Positions 1 through 13,214 of a stretch of 30,232 nucleotides of DNA are shown piece after piece (position 1 is the first letter of the stretch; every line of letters begins with the position of its first letter). A program made the translations under genes and the position numbers. A model generated the notes under the pieces. The model ran no database searches, was not told the origin of the DNA, and saw only the letters and a program-made list of their open reading frames with translations. The stretch lies in assembly GCA_011800805.1 (NCBI GenBank), contig MPNW01001237.1, forward strand, positions 5,810 through 36,041, written 5' to 3'. The DNA comes from Hirudo medicinalis. Lineage: Eukaryota > Annelida > Clitellata > Hirudinida > Hirudinidae.

Positions 1-50
<50 letters not shown>
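1..50. repeat. (GT)25 microsatellite
   Basis: A perfect GT dinucleotide run lies at the window edge, so its full length is unknown. Confidence 0.97.
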
Positions 51-51
<1 letters not shown>

Positions 52-364
52 GCAGCAATAACAACCTTATAAATATGTTGAGTTGTTCGAGCCCACCCCC
101 CCCAAAAATGAAACTCTTAAAATGTCGGTTTCAAGTTCAATTTGTATTTTGAGGGATCCACGAAACGACTTCTGTAACTGTTTAAATCCACTTTAACGAC
201 GAATTTTTTGCAAAATAATTAGCGGCATCTCTTTCATCTTCGCAATGTTGCTTCCAGGTCGAAGAAATTTAAATTTAATTTTCACTTTCGATGTCCTTAA
301 AAACATCAGTTCTTCAGGCCGACAATGCCATAGATTCTTAGGAGCTGATGTTGACATTCTCAAC

Positions 365-427
365 CATCATCATCATCGTCGTCGTCATCGTCATCATCAT
401 CGTCGTCGTCATCGTCATCATCATCAG
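365..427. repeat. Imperfect (CAT/CGT)n array
   Basis: Triplets CAT and CGT alternate over about 60 bp. They give a His/Arg-rich open frame that I do not regard as coding. Confidence 0.9.
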
Positions 428-762
428 GTGGTTCTTGCATTTTACTCATTGACCTCGACTGACCTTTCGAAGGCTTTCGTCTGTTTCGAAGCCTCCAGCA
501 TGTTCCTTAGCACCACGTCAATCCACCTTCAGAGTGTGTTGTCTCTTTGGAAGTTTTCCAAGAACTTTCTTTCATCTCGTCTTCCTTCCTTCCTTCCTTC
601 CTCCTTCCTTCATTCAGTCATTCATTCTTTCTTCTTTTTTTTTCATTCTCTTATTTTCTTCTCCAGTCTCGTATATTCCAGGAATGAGAGTTTTTAATGC
701 AGAATTTGTGAATTGCTGTGAATGGATGATGAAGGCTGGGGGAACACTTGAATACCGTATTT

Positions 763-843
763 ATGATGATGGTGATGATTGTGGTGATGATGCTGATGAT
801 GGTGATGGTGGTAGTGGTGGGGTGGTGATGACGACGACGAGGA
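763..843. repeat. Imperfect (GAT/GGT)n array
   Basis: GAT, GGT and GAC triplets with interruptions. Confidence 0.85.
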
Positions 844-918
844 AGAAGTGTAAAGACACGTAATAAACAGAGTAAGAGTGAAATATTAATCCAATAAAAA
901 TTTCAATGAACTATTCAC

Positions 919-1068
919 CTTCCTCTCTGAAGGTGACGTGGTTGTTGAGTTGTTGTTGTTGCAGTTGTTGTTGTTGTTGTTGGTTTTTGTGGGAGATCAG
1001 GAAGAGAACCACCTCACCTCTCTCGTTCTTGATGGGCACCACACTAACCAGGCAGGAAAACGAGGAGC
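919..1068 (-). CDS. Elk: Elk exon 4: PAS C-terminal strands plus poly-Gln
   Basis: The acceptor is CACCATTTCAG (AG at 1070-1069) and the likely donor is GGAAG|GTGAAT (918 downward). With the split Gly completed, the exon encodes [16 protein letters not shown], then [13 protein letters not shown], which matches the last two PAS strands of Elk (family: PFWCLxDIVPIKNE and DVVLFLASxKDIT). After HKN come six Gln, one Leu, four Gln, then [10 protein letters not shown]. Poly-Gln thus stands where relatives have Asp-Ile-Thr. The exon is 150 bp and leaves phase 1. An internal GTGAGG at the Arg-Gly-Glu codons resembles a donor, but the conserved residues after it show it is read through. The next exon is not found in 1-918. 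Confidence 0.87.
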
Positions 1069-3873
1069 CTGAAATGGTGATGATGATTTACATAAATCTG
1101 ATTCCAAAGAAACAATCATGAATTACAGACCGATTTCAATACTACCGTATTTCTCAAAATTCTTCGAAAAAGCCACGCTCCACCGAACCATCTCATTCCT
1201 AGATAAATTTTCCGTCATCCGGGAAAATCAGTTTGGCTTCCGACAGAACCACTCCACCTACATGCCCATCTCAATTCTGCATTCAAAGATTTCCAGGTAA
1301 CAATTAGCGTCTTCTTGGACCTCGCAAAGACGTTCGACACCGTGAACAATGAAATCCTGCTTGACAAGCTTAGTCACTACGGAATCAGAGGCAAATGTCT
1401 GGATTGGTATCGAAGTTGTCTACATAATCGAAGTCAGCTAGTCTCGTTCAATAAGTGCTATTCATCTGCTGAATTTGTTACTTTGGGCGTGCCACAGGGC
1501 TCTGTGCTGGGCCCTTTACTTATTCTCATTTGTGTTAGTGATTTATGTCATTCTTCAGGGATTCTGGATTTTTTGTTGTTTGCGGATGATACGCAATACT
1601 ATATTTATGTCCGCTAGCGATGTTATAACTTTGCATAATATTATGAATAGTGAACTTGAAAAAGTTGCTGACTGGTGTAATGCAAACTTTTTGTCTCTTA
1701 ATGTAAAAAAAACAACAGTTTATGTGGTGTTTTGTGGGGTTAGGAAAAAATTATGTTTGGATGATCTTTCTATATCTATTGCTGGTACTCCTTTAACTCG
1801 TGTTGCATCTTCGAAATTCCTTGGGGTTATAATAGATGATCATCTTTCTTTCAAATCTCACATCAATCACGTAGTCAAAAAAGATTTCCAGCAATATTGA
1901 TTTAATCTCACATATACGAAGCTACATTACTTCAAAAATAGCTATCACATTGTATTACTCCTTTATATATCCATATCTCAATTATTGTAATTTAATCTGG
2001 GCATCCAATTACTCTGCTAACTTTACTCATTCTTCAAAAAAAAATTCCTACTTATAGCCTTGTGTTTACCATATAACTCTCACACAGATCTTATTTTCAA
2101 AAGTTCAAATTACTCAAAGTTCACCAGATGAATCTCCTCCATGCCGGTATCTTCATGTACAAATTCGACCATCACATGTTGCCTGCATCATTTGGACATA
2201 TGTTCTCAAAAGTCTCATCCTTCCACTCATATAATATTCGCTCATCTCAGGATTATGGAACCGCTTTTGCTAAATCAAATGTTAAAAGCCACGTCATAAA
2301 TTGTTTAGGTTCAACCGTCTGCTCTGAGACACCAATTCACATTTCTGGTCAATCAAACATTTGCTCTTTCAAACGTCTTTATAAACAACTGCTTATTGAA
2401 TCGCCACAACCTGTTTTAGTTCGACAATCACTTCATCCGTTTTTTGAAATTACTGAATTTATAATCATTGCACATCCGACAGCGGGAGTTTTCCCTTTTA
2501 GGATTTCCTTGAAAAAAAAAAAAACAAAAAACAAGTGGAAGTGTTAAACCTGAAGAAGATTCTGAAAAAGCAAGAAATTATTTTATCTTTGACAGGATTA
2601 CATTTTTGTTGTAATTTTTATTTCAAAACAATTTTCTGAATGTTGATTCAGTGAAAATAAATCTGAGAGCTTTAACGATGGAACAATCTTTAAACTATCA
2701 AATGGACTTAATTAATTTACTAATTAAATTAAATACTAACTGGATCTAATAAACAAGTTTATAGTGAAAAAAAAGATAATTTTGAAGTTGATGAAGACGA
2801 CGACGATGGTGTCTGCGAGAATCACTGCTAATTAAAACCTGGGAAATCCAACGGTTAATTAAGAATGCCTGATTTTCAAAATTCTTTATTTAAAGTGAAA
2901 ATTTGATAAAAAAAACCAATTATTTTATTCTAATATTAAGTTATAATTTCTTTGCACCAAGTTGTAATTCATAATTATCAGTGGATTTAACCAAGCGTGA
3001 TTAATGAGGCTTAATCACCTCTAAATAAGCATCAACAATTTAATGTCATCTTAAAATGATTTTCGAAGCAAGTAAAGAAACGCTATTACAAATAATTATT
3101 GGCAAATAAATATTAATAATTATTACTTACATTAAACAAACAGCTAACAAGTCAGTAATCCACAAATGTGGAAATGTGAGAAGAGAAGGCGAATTTTTCA
3201 AGTAAAATGCACATCATTTATATAGCGCCATATGCGTAGCTTCAGAGGCACTTTTTTGTTAACCATTTATTTAGCGCTCCTTCCCAAGGGCGCTTCCGGC
3301 AGTGCAGGCTGGGTTTCGAACACGACACATCGCGACTGTTGCCATTACTGCCGTGTGCAGGAACGCACTCGGCCCACTCGGACAAGCTGCACCAAGTACA
3401 CCATGTACCGTCCCTAAGGGTGTCCTTAGGGAGTCCTCAACCCTTCCTACAGTTGAAAGTCTGCAATTGGAACGAGGGGCATAAATTGCATTGCAATGTG
3501 CACAGCCTGGAGCAGTTGGAGCTTCATTTGCAGCTTCCAAATGAATGGAGGCACGTGGACAGCTTTAATACCTTCGCACGTCCAACGTTCCTCACTTTTG
3601 AGAATTTCTGCTCATGATGATGATGATGCCGCTGCTGCTGATGATGATGACGACGATGACGATTATATTGATGATGATGACGATTACGATGACGATGATG
3701 ATGAATCCGAATGGGATGTGAAGGCACTTTTTAATCGTTCCACCATTTATATAGCGTCCCTACCCGAGGGCACTCCCTGGCGGTGCAGGCTGGGTTTCGA
3801 ACACGACACATTACGACTGTTGCTATTACGACCGTATGCAGGAATGCAACAAATTCGGCCAACCTGCACGCCA

Positions 3874-3910
<37 letters not shown>

Positions 3911-3938
3911 GTTATTAATATTATTATTGTTGTTGTTA

Positions 3939-4014
<76 letters not shown>

Positions 4015-4026
4015 CATCATTATTAC

Positions 4027-4085
<59 letters not shown>

Positions 4086-7000
4086 GTGTGCCTATGTTTT
4101 AGCCTCGTTTCCTTAAGTCGGATAAGCACATTTGCAATACAAACAGAATTGTGGAAAGCAGTAAAAATTCATTTGCAGAAATGAATTTATGTCTTCACTT
4201 GCGAGTTGAATTTCCTGCTAAATCAACATTACTCCCGTCCAAGTCTGACAATTATACAAGTTCTGTCAATATCACAATAACTAATTCAAATTAAATATAT
4301 TTAAATGTAATTCATTTATTAAATATTATTTATTATTTATTGAAATGTTTTAAACTTTTAAACAACTTGTTCAAATTATTTGAGACAACCTCGCTTCAGT
4401 TTTTGATTGAATGGAATTCTGTCGAATCAGCCATATAAAAATATTGTGAAATCTAAAAGGTTTTCAATTGCTCTTATCATTTGAGTTTTAAGTTTTGAAT
4501 AATTCATTCATTTCACTCACTCATTCATCCATTCATTTACTCATTTCACTCATTCAATTATTCATTCATCCATCCATCCATTCATTCATTCATCCATCCA
4601 TTCATTCATTCATTCATTCATTCATCCATCCATTCATTCATTCATTCATTCCACTGGAAACGTTTCGCCATTAAAACCCCGATTTGAACGATGCATTATT
4701 TCGATCGAAGTGTTAAAATGTGCAGAAGTTGTTTCTCTCGTGATGAGGATATCTGCAGGGTTGGAATTTTTCAGGTGAGAAGAGGAATAAATGATGCCCT
4801 TTTGGTTTTGCTACGATGACCTGTGATTTCACCTGCCCATTCATTCACCCATTCATCCACCCATTCATTCATTCAATTTATTTATCCAATAATTTATCCA
4901 ATCATTTAACCAATTCATTCATCCAATCATTCACCCAATCATTTACTCATTCATTCACCCATTCATCCGATCATTCACCCATTCACTCATTCATTCAGCC
5001 AAGATTGGACTGTCCATCCCATCTATTCGGCGAGTCACTCGTAGCAAAAGACAAATCTAATCGAGTCCACCTTCTGCGAAAAAGTGAAAAAAGCGTTTTT
5101 TTAAAGTAAATTTTCCCTTCAACAATTCTTTCAATTATTTGGAAATCGTTTGAAGCATTTTCAACGAGTTGCTTAGAAAAGTTTTCAAATCCTGGAGAAA
5201 ACAAAAAGTTAATTGCTGTCACATGTTTTAAAATGTGTGTAAGATCTGTTTTATTATTGTTGTTGTTGTTGTTTCGTTTGTTTTGTAATGTCTGTTGCAC
5301 TCACCATTTTGTCTGCAGAGTTCCATGTCGATGGTCGTTTCCAGTTTTTTGCCGAGGGCTTCCTTGAGTTCTTCCACAGAGTCACGTGATGTTTCCTTAC
5401 CGAACAAGAAACTGCACGAACAATGCTTTTCCAGCAGCTGCAATGCACAACAACAAGAAGAATAACAACACGAGGGGTGGCGATATTTTAATGAGTGATA
5501 ATGGCGGAAGAAATTTGATTCGTTGAGATTGAGTTAAAAAATGAAATCTCATGAAGAAATCTACTCCTATAGTAACATATTCATAAGTTCATGTTTCATA
5601 AATTAACATTAATTAACATAATCGTAAGCACCTCCTACCTCCGACTTGGAGTACCCTGTTAGTTGGCAAAATCCATCGGAACAGTAAACTATCGGGAGTT
5701 CACTGGATTGCGCATTTCCGAGAACGAAATTGGTGTCTGGGGAAATGAAAAGTTTGTTTCGCTTTCACATTCGATGTCATTGATTCCTGCTAACAACAAT
5801 TGTAGGCCTTATTACCTAAGTCGATCAATGGATTATTGACAGGTAAGTGATAATTGGAAGCATGACAGTGGATGCTTGCTAAAGTTTTGTTGAAGTCGAA
5901 GCGATGGTAATAAGGTGTTTTTGTTGTCATTTTTATGTCTCTTCTGAGTGTTTTTTGGGAAGTCTTTCTTTTTTCTGTTTTCTGTGACTGAGTTGTAAAA
6001 AATGTGAATGAATTATGCGACCAAGCACGTCAAGTAGCGAGTGGGAAAGAGTTGGAAGCGACAGAAAGTAAAACTTTGACGTATTAGTTTCCATCATCTT
6101 CAGAGTCCACGACATTCACGTGCCTAGGAATGCGGTGTAACAATGAAACATAAAAAAAAAAAAACATAAAGAATAATAATGAAAATTCATCACGTCATAA
6201 TAATATATAATTTCCAACATGAGAGAGGAGACTGTTAAGATGACTTAATTAATATTATTTTAAAATTTCTTACTTAATCAGTTGACAAGAAATAAGAGCC
6301 AAGTCTTCTGTGATTTCTAACTTTGTAGCCCATAATAATTTATTATAAAAATAATTATATGGAGTAATAATTAACACAATAACACGTTTAAATACAATCA
6401 TTCTAATTGCAATCTTTAACGGAAAAGTAAACAATTTAACAGATTAATCTAAAATTACAATGACATGTTATCGAAATACGAATGATCCATATTAATATAA
6501 ATGCGCTATTTTACAGATTAATAACAAAAATAATTCATTAAAATTGTAAAATTGTAATCACGCTAATGTCAATGATGACATTGTAAATGTAACTGGCTTC
6601 ACAGAAGTTCTTTTTTAATCTACTGAAACTTTAAACCGATATAAATGATAATTCATAAATGTCAACAGAAATATAAACGTCTGAATAAACATCAAATTAT
6701 TTGTCATTAAAATTAATTATCAGGTAATTGATCGGAATTAAATTTGCTTGTTGATGCTGCTGCTGTTGATGCTCTGCTCTGAATAACATCAGCATAAATA
6801 TTATGATTACTGTTTAACCAACCAATCAGTGTAGTTAAAAAGTAAGTTTAGATTTTGCAATAATTTTAAATTGATTTAGATTGTATTTTAATTAAGATTA
6901 TTTCGATAATAGCGTGAATAAAAATGATTTAAGAATCTAATGTAAGAAATCTAAAATATAATAACCACTAAATTGCATGCCAGCAGGCTACTTGGTGCAC

Positions 7001-8771
7001 ACCTGCGTCGTGAAAATATAAAGCAAACATTTGTAATAACATGTTCAAATTATCACGGACTATAATTACAAGTTCTTAATAATAATTTTTTGTAAGTAAT
7101 TATTCGTAATTATGTCGTTATTTCGGGATCATTTTTGATGCATCTAATTTTAATTATAATTGAAATTAATTAATCATTGCTTATTATTATAAATTAATAT
7201 TTACATATTTTTAATCAGATCAATATTATACTAAATTTATTATTAGACATCGAAATTATCTTTAAGGTTATTTCAAGAGTGAGAACCGAATAAATATGAA
7301 ATAAAACTTTAATAATTTTTAATAAAACTAATATTTTAATAAAACTAATATTTTAATAAAACTAATATTTTAATAAAACTAATATTTTAATAAAACTAAT
7401 ATTTTAAAGGCTGTAAAATGATGGAAGCATTATTTTTCTTGCTTCCAAGAATCCAACGTGACTCCATTCATTTGAAGTCAACTCAGTGATGGGAGGTGTT
7501 CATTTAAATTCATTTTGTAAATATTCTGCAAACAAATATTTTTTAAATTCGTTTCTTTTTTAGAAACTAATTCGATTTTAAGTCAAAGCATCTTTTTGAA
7601 CATTACATTATTAAGTTAAATTAATTCTTAAACTTAAACTGACAAAAAGGTTTTATTCGTTGGTTCAGAAAAAAATTATTATTATAAATATAATTTATTA
7701 TGTAATGTGCATAATTTATTAACATAGATGAAAAAGCACAGACGCAACAATAAAGATACACAGAATAACTCAGCATCTGAGTGATTTGTGGAAGAATTCC
7801 AACGATAAATAGACAGTTCATTAAAGATCCGGATTGCATATTGATTCAAGCTTGATACATCGTCAGAACCCTAAGGCCTCGTAACACCCCCCCCTCATCG
7901 CCATCCATAGGGTTTGGGTGGAACTGATGTCCGACATGGGAGGAATGTTTATGAAGAGGGTATCATGCCCGAACGACTTTTAACCACCCATGTCACGTGG
8001 CTCGTTATCCCTGAAGTTAGATTTATTTTTGCGATTATAAATGTTTTACTGCGATAAATGCTAAGAAATAACAATAATATAATTGTTGTTTGTTTCGCCA
8101 TCATTCTTTTCTTCATCGTGTCGTCTCCCTCTTCCTTCGAAGATATCAAGCAACCAAACATTGACACCAAGTCATCAAAAGTTGAGAAACAAATCAAGTT
8201 GAAGGATCCCGCAACATTTAATGTTTAAACACAATTTTACACAAAATTTAAATGTCGGTGTTGAAGTTATAATTATCCCTGTGGTTCACTTGAAGCACTA
8301 AAACAAAAATTGAAGAATTATTCATTCATGCTTCACTCACAGCTTCACGAAAATATTACAAAACATTGATTTCCATTCGTAAAAATTTAGAAAATACTTT
8401 CGCAAGATTCCTTAACAAATTATGATCTGAGGAAATATGAATTCCAAAGGCAAATGAAGAGGCTGAGAGGTGTATAATAAAAATATGAAATAGTAAATGA
8501 AAATATGAAAATAATAATAATAATAATAAAAATAAATAATAATAAAAATATATAATAAGTAACAATAAATGATAGTATTAATAATAATAATAAATAATAG
8601 TTATAATAATAATAAATAATGAGACCCTCAAAGTAAGCCATGAATGACACCACCTTCCATTCCTAACTCACAACTTTGGAGTCACAAACAGGAACTAACA
8701 TGTTTTATTCACCAAGGAATATTGCTTCTTTAGAGGCGATAATAAGGATATTAAACCCATGATGATGATGG

Positions 8772-8837
<66 letters not shown>

Positions 8838-11800
8838 CGACGACGACGATGATGGTTTTGATGATGGTGAACTGCACACAGCACATCAAGCGCCACTCGG
8901 TTTGCTACAGAACATCGAGTTATCATCATCACATCATCAACATCGCCATCATGATCATCATCATCATTAGCAGAAGCAAGAAGAGGCTATTTGTGGTGCA
9001 AACTTCAATCACGTCACAATCTGAGAGCGGGTGGCTTAAGGAGTTGGAAAAATAAATTGATTTTCCACGTTTCTTTTCCCATGTTCGTGTTGTGACTGTC
9101 CTTTCATCTGTGTTTTGTATCGTTTTGTATTTGCTTTTATTTGTTTGTATTTGTTTATATGCTAATGTACTTAAGTCGATTAAAATCTATTTTCCTCTTG
9201 AAAATGTTCTGTACTTTTTTTTAAATAATTTCCTACGAGTATTTAATCAAGAACTCTCAGAATGATTTAATCGGCAGTTAAATGATCATATTTTCCTGAT
9301 TTTAAATAAACACTTCACTACGATCGAAGATTATAATTTTTTGCTAATTGATCGATAAAAATATGAATTGTACGTTCAATGATGTCCTTCATGTTAACCA
9401 TATTAATTGCAATCATATGTTCCTTGGCATGTGAGTAACTCTTAAATTTAAGATAATACTAGCTTTTTTAAACCGGCTTCGCCAGTCAAACTGATTTTTT
9501 TATTAATTATAATTAATTTAATTATTTACGTCCTTCAAATTCAGCCAGTTACCTGCCCTCAAAGAACACGGACGGTTAGGACGGTGCTCCCGCAACGGAA
9601 TTCGAACACGTGCTGCCATCGCTAAAGGCGAAGTGTCAAACATTAGACCATGCGTGAGCACAATGCTTCTTGCTTTCAGTAGTTCTCGAGTTTAAAGCTG
9701 GAAGGCGATTTAGAAAAAGGTGAAAGTTGAAAATAGCGCAGTTGACCTACGAATATTATAGAGAATGACGTGTGCAAATTTCAAGACGCTACCGTTCACC
9801 GTTTGGGAGGAGTTCTTGGGACAGACAAAGATATAATTATGATGATGATGATGATGACGACGACGACGACGATGATAACAACGATGATGATACTGACCTC
9901 CATTTGTTTGAAAGTAGGGTGAAAAAAATTTGTCACAAATCCAAACGTTCCTCAAAATGTAAATAAACGTGGAAATAAATTCCATCTGCAATGTTTATCT
10001 CTTATTATTTCTTTGATTTTCACAAATTCCTGGCAAACTTTCAATGTTTATTTGGAGACTTTAAAAGCGAGAGATTGATGGCTGAGTGATTTTTCAGGAA
10101 TTCCTTCCATCCATCTTGTGACGTCACGATTTAACTCGACCAATCTTCGACCATGATGACGATGACGACATGCCTTCCATCGATCGCCTTGCCAACGAAA
10201 ACCATGGTGATGGTGACTCAGCGCAGCAAAATTTGGCGTTTCCCGTTACCATTGGCAACGGACATTCGATCAATTGATTGCATTTTTGCTGTGATTGCTA
10301 TGGTTACCATGGTGACAGCCAGTTGCAGAGATTGCGTTGCTATGACGACGCTGAGTTAAAATGATGCGCGGTACTGCGTAACAATTAAGTTGGGCGTTGC
10401 TTGACATTGTCAGCACACACCTGATCACACCTGGTTTATGCAATCAATGTGTTAATTTAAGATCATGATAATTTGAAATTATGATAAGAAACATGTTTTT
10501 GTATGCGTTCAACTTTTATAATAGTTGAGATGCTCTTGGAATTGAAGTACATGAAATGGATGTGGCTATAAGGTGGTTGTTGTTGTTGTCTGTTGTTGTT
10601 GTTGTGTTGCTTGTTGTTGTTGTGTTGCTTGTTGTTACTGTTTTGTTGTTGTTGGTGTTTATGTTGTAGTTTTTCTTCGAAACTATAAATTTAAATAATT
10701 AATGACAGAAATGTTTTGATGTCTGAAAGAGGACATAAGATTTTCTTCAGCAAATATAAAAATGTTGTTATACATTAGCAAATTAAGTGTTATTTAATAT
10801 ATTTATTACGTAATACATGTATCAATATTATATTTATTATGTAATATATTTATTAATATTATATTTATTAAGTAATATATTTATTCTCCATCCATCTTAA
10901 AACACTTTCACGTCGTCATCAGCATTTTATATCACGCTCGAATAAATCATCGAGAGGAAAGACTGCGCCATATAAATCACAATAAATATATATTTGTTTA
11001 TTTAAAATCTAAATATGATTTAATTAAATTCTGCACCGTTTATTTCGAAAAGTTCATCCTCAGCCAGGATTACGAGTGCTGATTGCATTGGAACGTGACA
11101 AGTGAGTTTTCAGGACATGAGGTTCCAGACGTGGAACTAATTCACATTTCTTGTCAGAGTGATCATTAAACTCACGCTGGAGTGCAAATGGAATTAAATA
11201 AATTATTACTTCTGAATAATTTGAAAGTTTCAGGCTTCCTGTTTCTGGATCTTATCGGTGTTGAAGCAACGCACATTTGTCCACAAATGTGTGTCCGTCT
11301 GTCTCTGACTGTCAGTGCCTCGTGCAAGTCAACACCTTTGGAACTATTTTGATGAAACTTTGTAAAATTATAACTTGGGTCCAACATGTGATTATAATTT
11401 TGTGGAAAATCATAACATGTGGAAAATTACAACATATGGAAAATTATAACAAATGGAAAATCATGGAATCATAGAAACAATCTTGAACCATTTTTAAGTT
11501 TTAAAAAATTCCAATTTCTCTTTTAAAGTCCGACGTCACCGACGTAGAAATAAAAATGTAGAAAACGTAGAAAAATAGAAATTATTAAATTAAAACTCTT
11601 TTATTACTTGAATAATTTCAGTAGTTATTACTTCCAGTTACTTCGGGCAGAATTGGGTGCTTTAGCTGTCATTTATTGAACAGGAGATTGGAGTGCTTGC
11701 AAAATGCACAATTAATATTTAAATGATATATTTATTTATAAAATAATAATTTAATAAAAATTAATTAAGTTTTATTATTTTATTGTTGACTATTTTTCCA

Positions 11801-13169
11801 TATTGCATATTTATAAGTTGGTGTAATTGTAAAGCGACCGATACATAGCACCAGAAGTGCTTTTCGACAGCCATTTACAAAGCAGTGCAAGCTGGGTTTT
11901 GAACACCACACTTTACGACTGATGCCATTACCGCCAAATGCAGGATGTCAACCCTCTGAGCTAACCGGCATGCCATATAATAATAATAATAATAATATTA
12001 ATAATTTATAATATTATATAATAGTATTATATTAATATAATATAGCAATATAATATAGTAATATTATATATTAGTAATTTATAAATTATTATTTTTATTA
12101 TTATGTAATTTATTATGTAATTTATTATATAATTTATAATATGATATATAATATTATTATTATATTTATTATTATTTATTATATTATAATAATATTAATA
12201 TATTTATTAATTATTATATTTTTTTTTTATTATTATTATTATTTCTGCTCCAAGGATCAGTGGCAGACACAAACTCAAAAATTAAAACAATGAGAGACAA
12301 AGAAGACAGAAAAACATCATAGTCTACAACTTGACAGAAGATGTTGGAAAGTCAAAAGAAAAGGAACTCGTGTCAAAGCTCCTGAAAGAAGTAACAGGAA
12401 AAATTAGAAAAGGAAATCTTGGAAATGTTCAGAATTGACAAAAAAGTTGAAAAATCTTTAAAACCAAGGCCCTTGTTGATAAAATTTGAAAGCTTACAGA
12501 CCAAGACCATGGTTCTGGATAACAGCAGCAGATTGAAAGATAGTGAAAGCTTCAACGAAGTTATCCTAAGCCTTGATTTGTCAAAGGAAGACAGGGAGGA
12601 CTGCAAATTGCTTGCAGACAAATTAAAAGAAGTCAATAAGAGGGGGAAGCAAGAAGTGGGTCGTAAGGATCAGAGGACAACCAGGGGCCTTCCGCTCCAT
12701 TGCTTACAGAAGAAGAGCAGTCGAATGAATTGACAGAACTAGATTTTTTTTTGTTCTTTGAGTTACTTTTGGTTTTGATTTGTGATAAATTGTGCAGGCA
12801 TAGTTTAAAGTATTTGGTTAAGTTACATTCACTTTCATAGTCCAGCGGAGATCCCTAGCCAGGTTTGGGGACTTGTTTGGGGACTTATTTGGACAGATGG
12901 ATTTTGAATGTTTAGTCGAGAAAACAAAAAATAATAAAAAGAAATTAGTTATTACATTTTATTATTATATTATTATTATATTGCTTTAAATTTAAAACAA
13001 AACTTTTAAAAAATTATAAACATTCCAATTTGCATAAATAATTATGAAAATAATATTATAAATATATTAAATAAAACATTAAAATTATTGACCAATAAAG
13101 TCTTTCGAATTAAATCCATGGCAACGTGGATTTAGTGATTTAGCCAATCAATATCCATGCACCAAGAGG

Positions 13170-13214
<45 letters not shown>

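Larger units (their letters stand above)
1..918. other. Partial Elk intron 4, no gene seen
   Basis: The stretch holds the opening GT microsatellite, two imperfect GAT/ATC arrays and CTTC-rich sequence near 585-670. Open frames here are made of these simple repeats. I found no sequence resembling the next KCNH exon on the minus strand. Confidence 0.6.

Noticed and set aside
245..863. Two overlapping plus-strand frames
   Set aside because: Built from CAT/CGT, CTTC and GAT repeats; no conserved motif and no splice-flanked exon.
3731..4184. Poly-Asn, poly-Leu and poly-Ile open frames on both strands
   Set aside because: All are translations of the (ATT)n array in different frames.
5010..5095. 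Possible last exon after an acceptor-like TTTTTCGCAG, joining exon 3 to EGGLD-stop
   Set aside because: It would truncate the PAS domain, while exon 4 at 919-1068 continues it exactly in phase with conserved residues.
4816..5109. [13 protein letters not shown] repeat protein
   Set aside because: Translation of the ATTC/ACCC tetranucleotide array.
8695..9055. Poly-Met, poly-His and poly-Ile frames
   Set aside because: They come from the (ATG)n microsatellite; the flanking residues show no coding bias.
9590..9665. Functional tRNA gene
   Set aside because: The anticodon and T stems are degenerate and a SINE-like body and tail follow.
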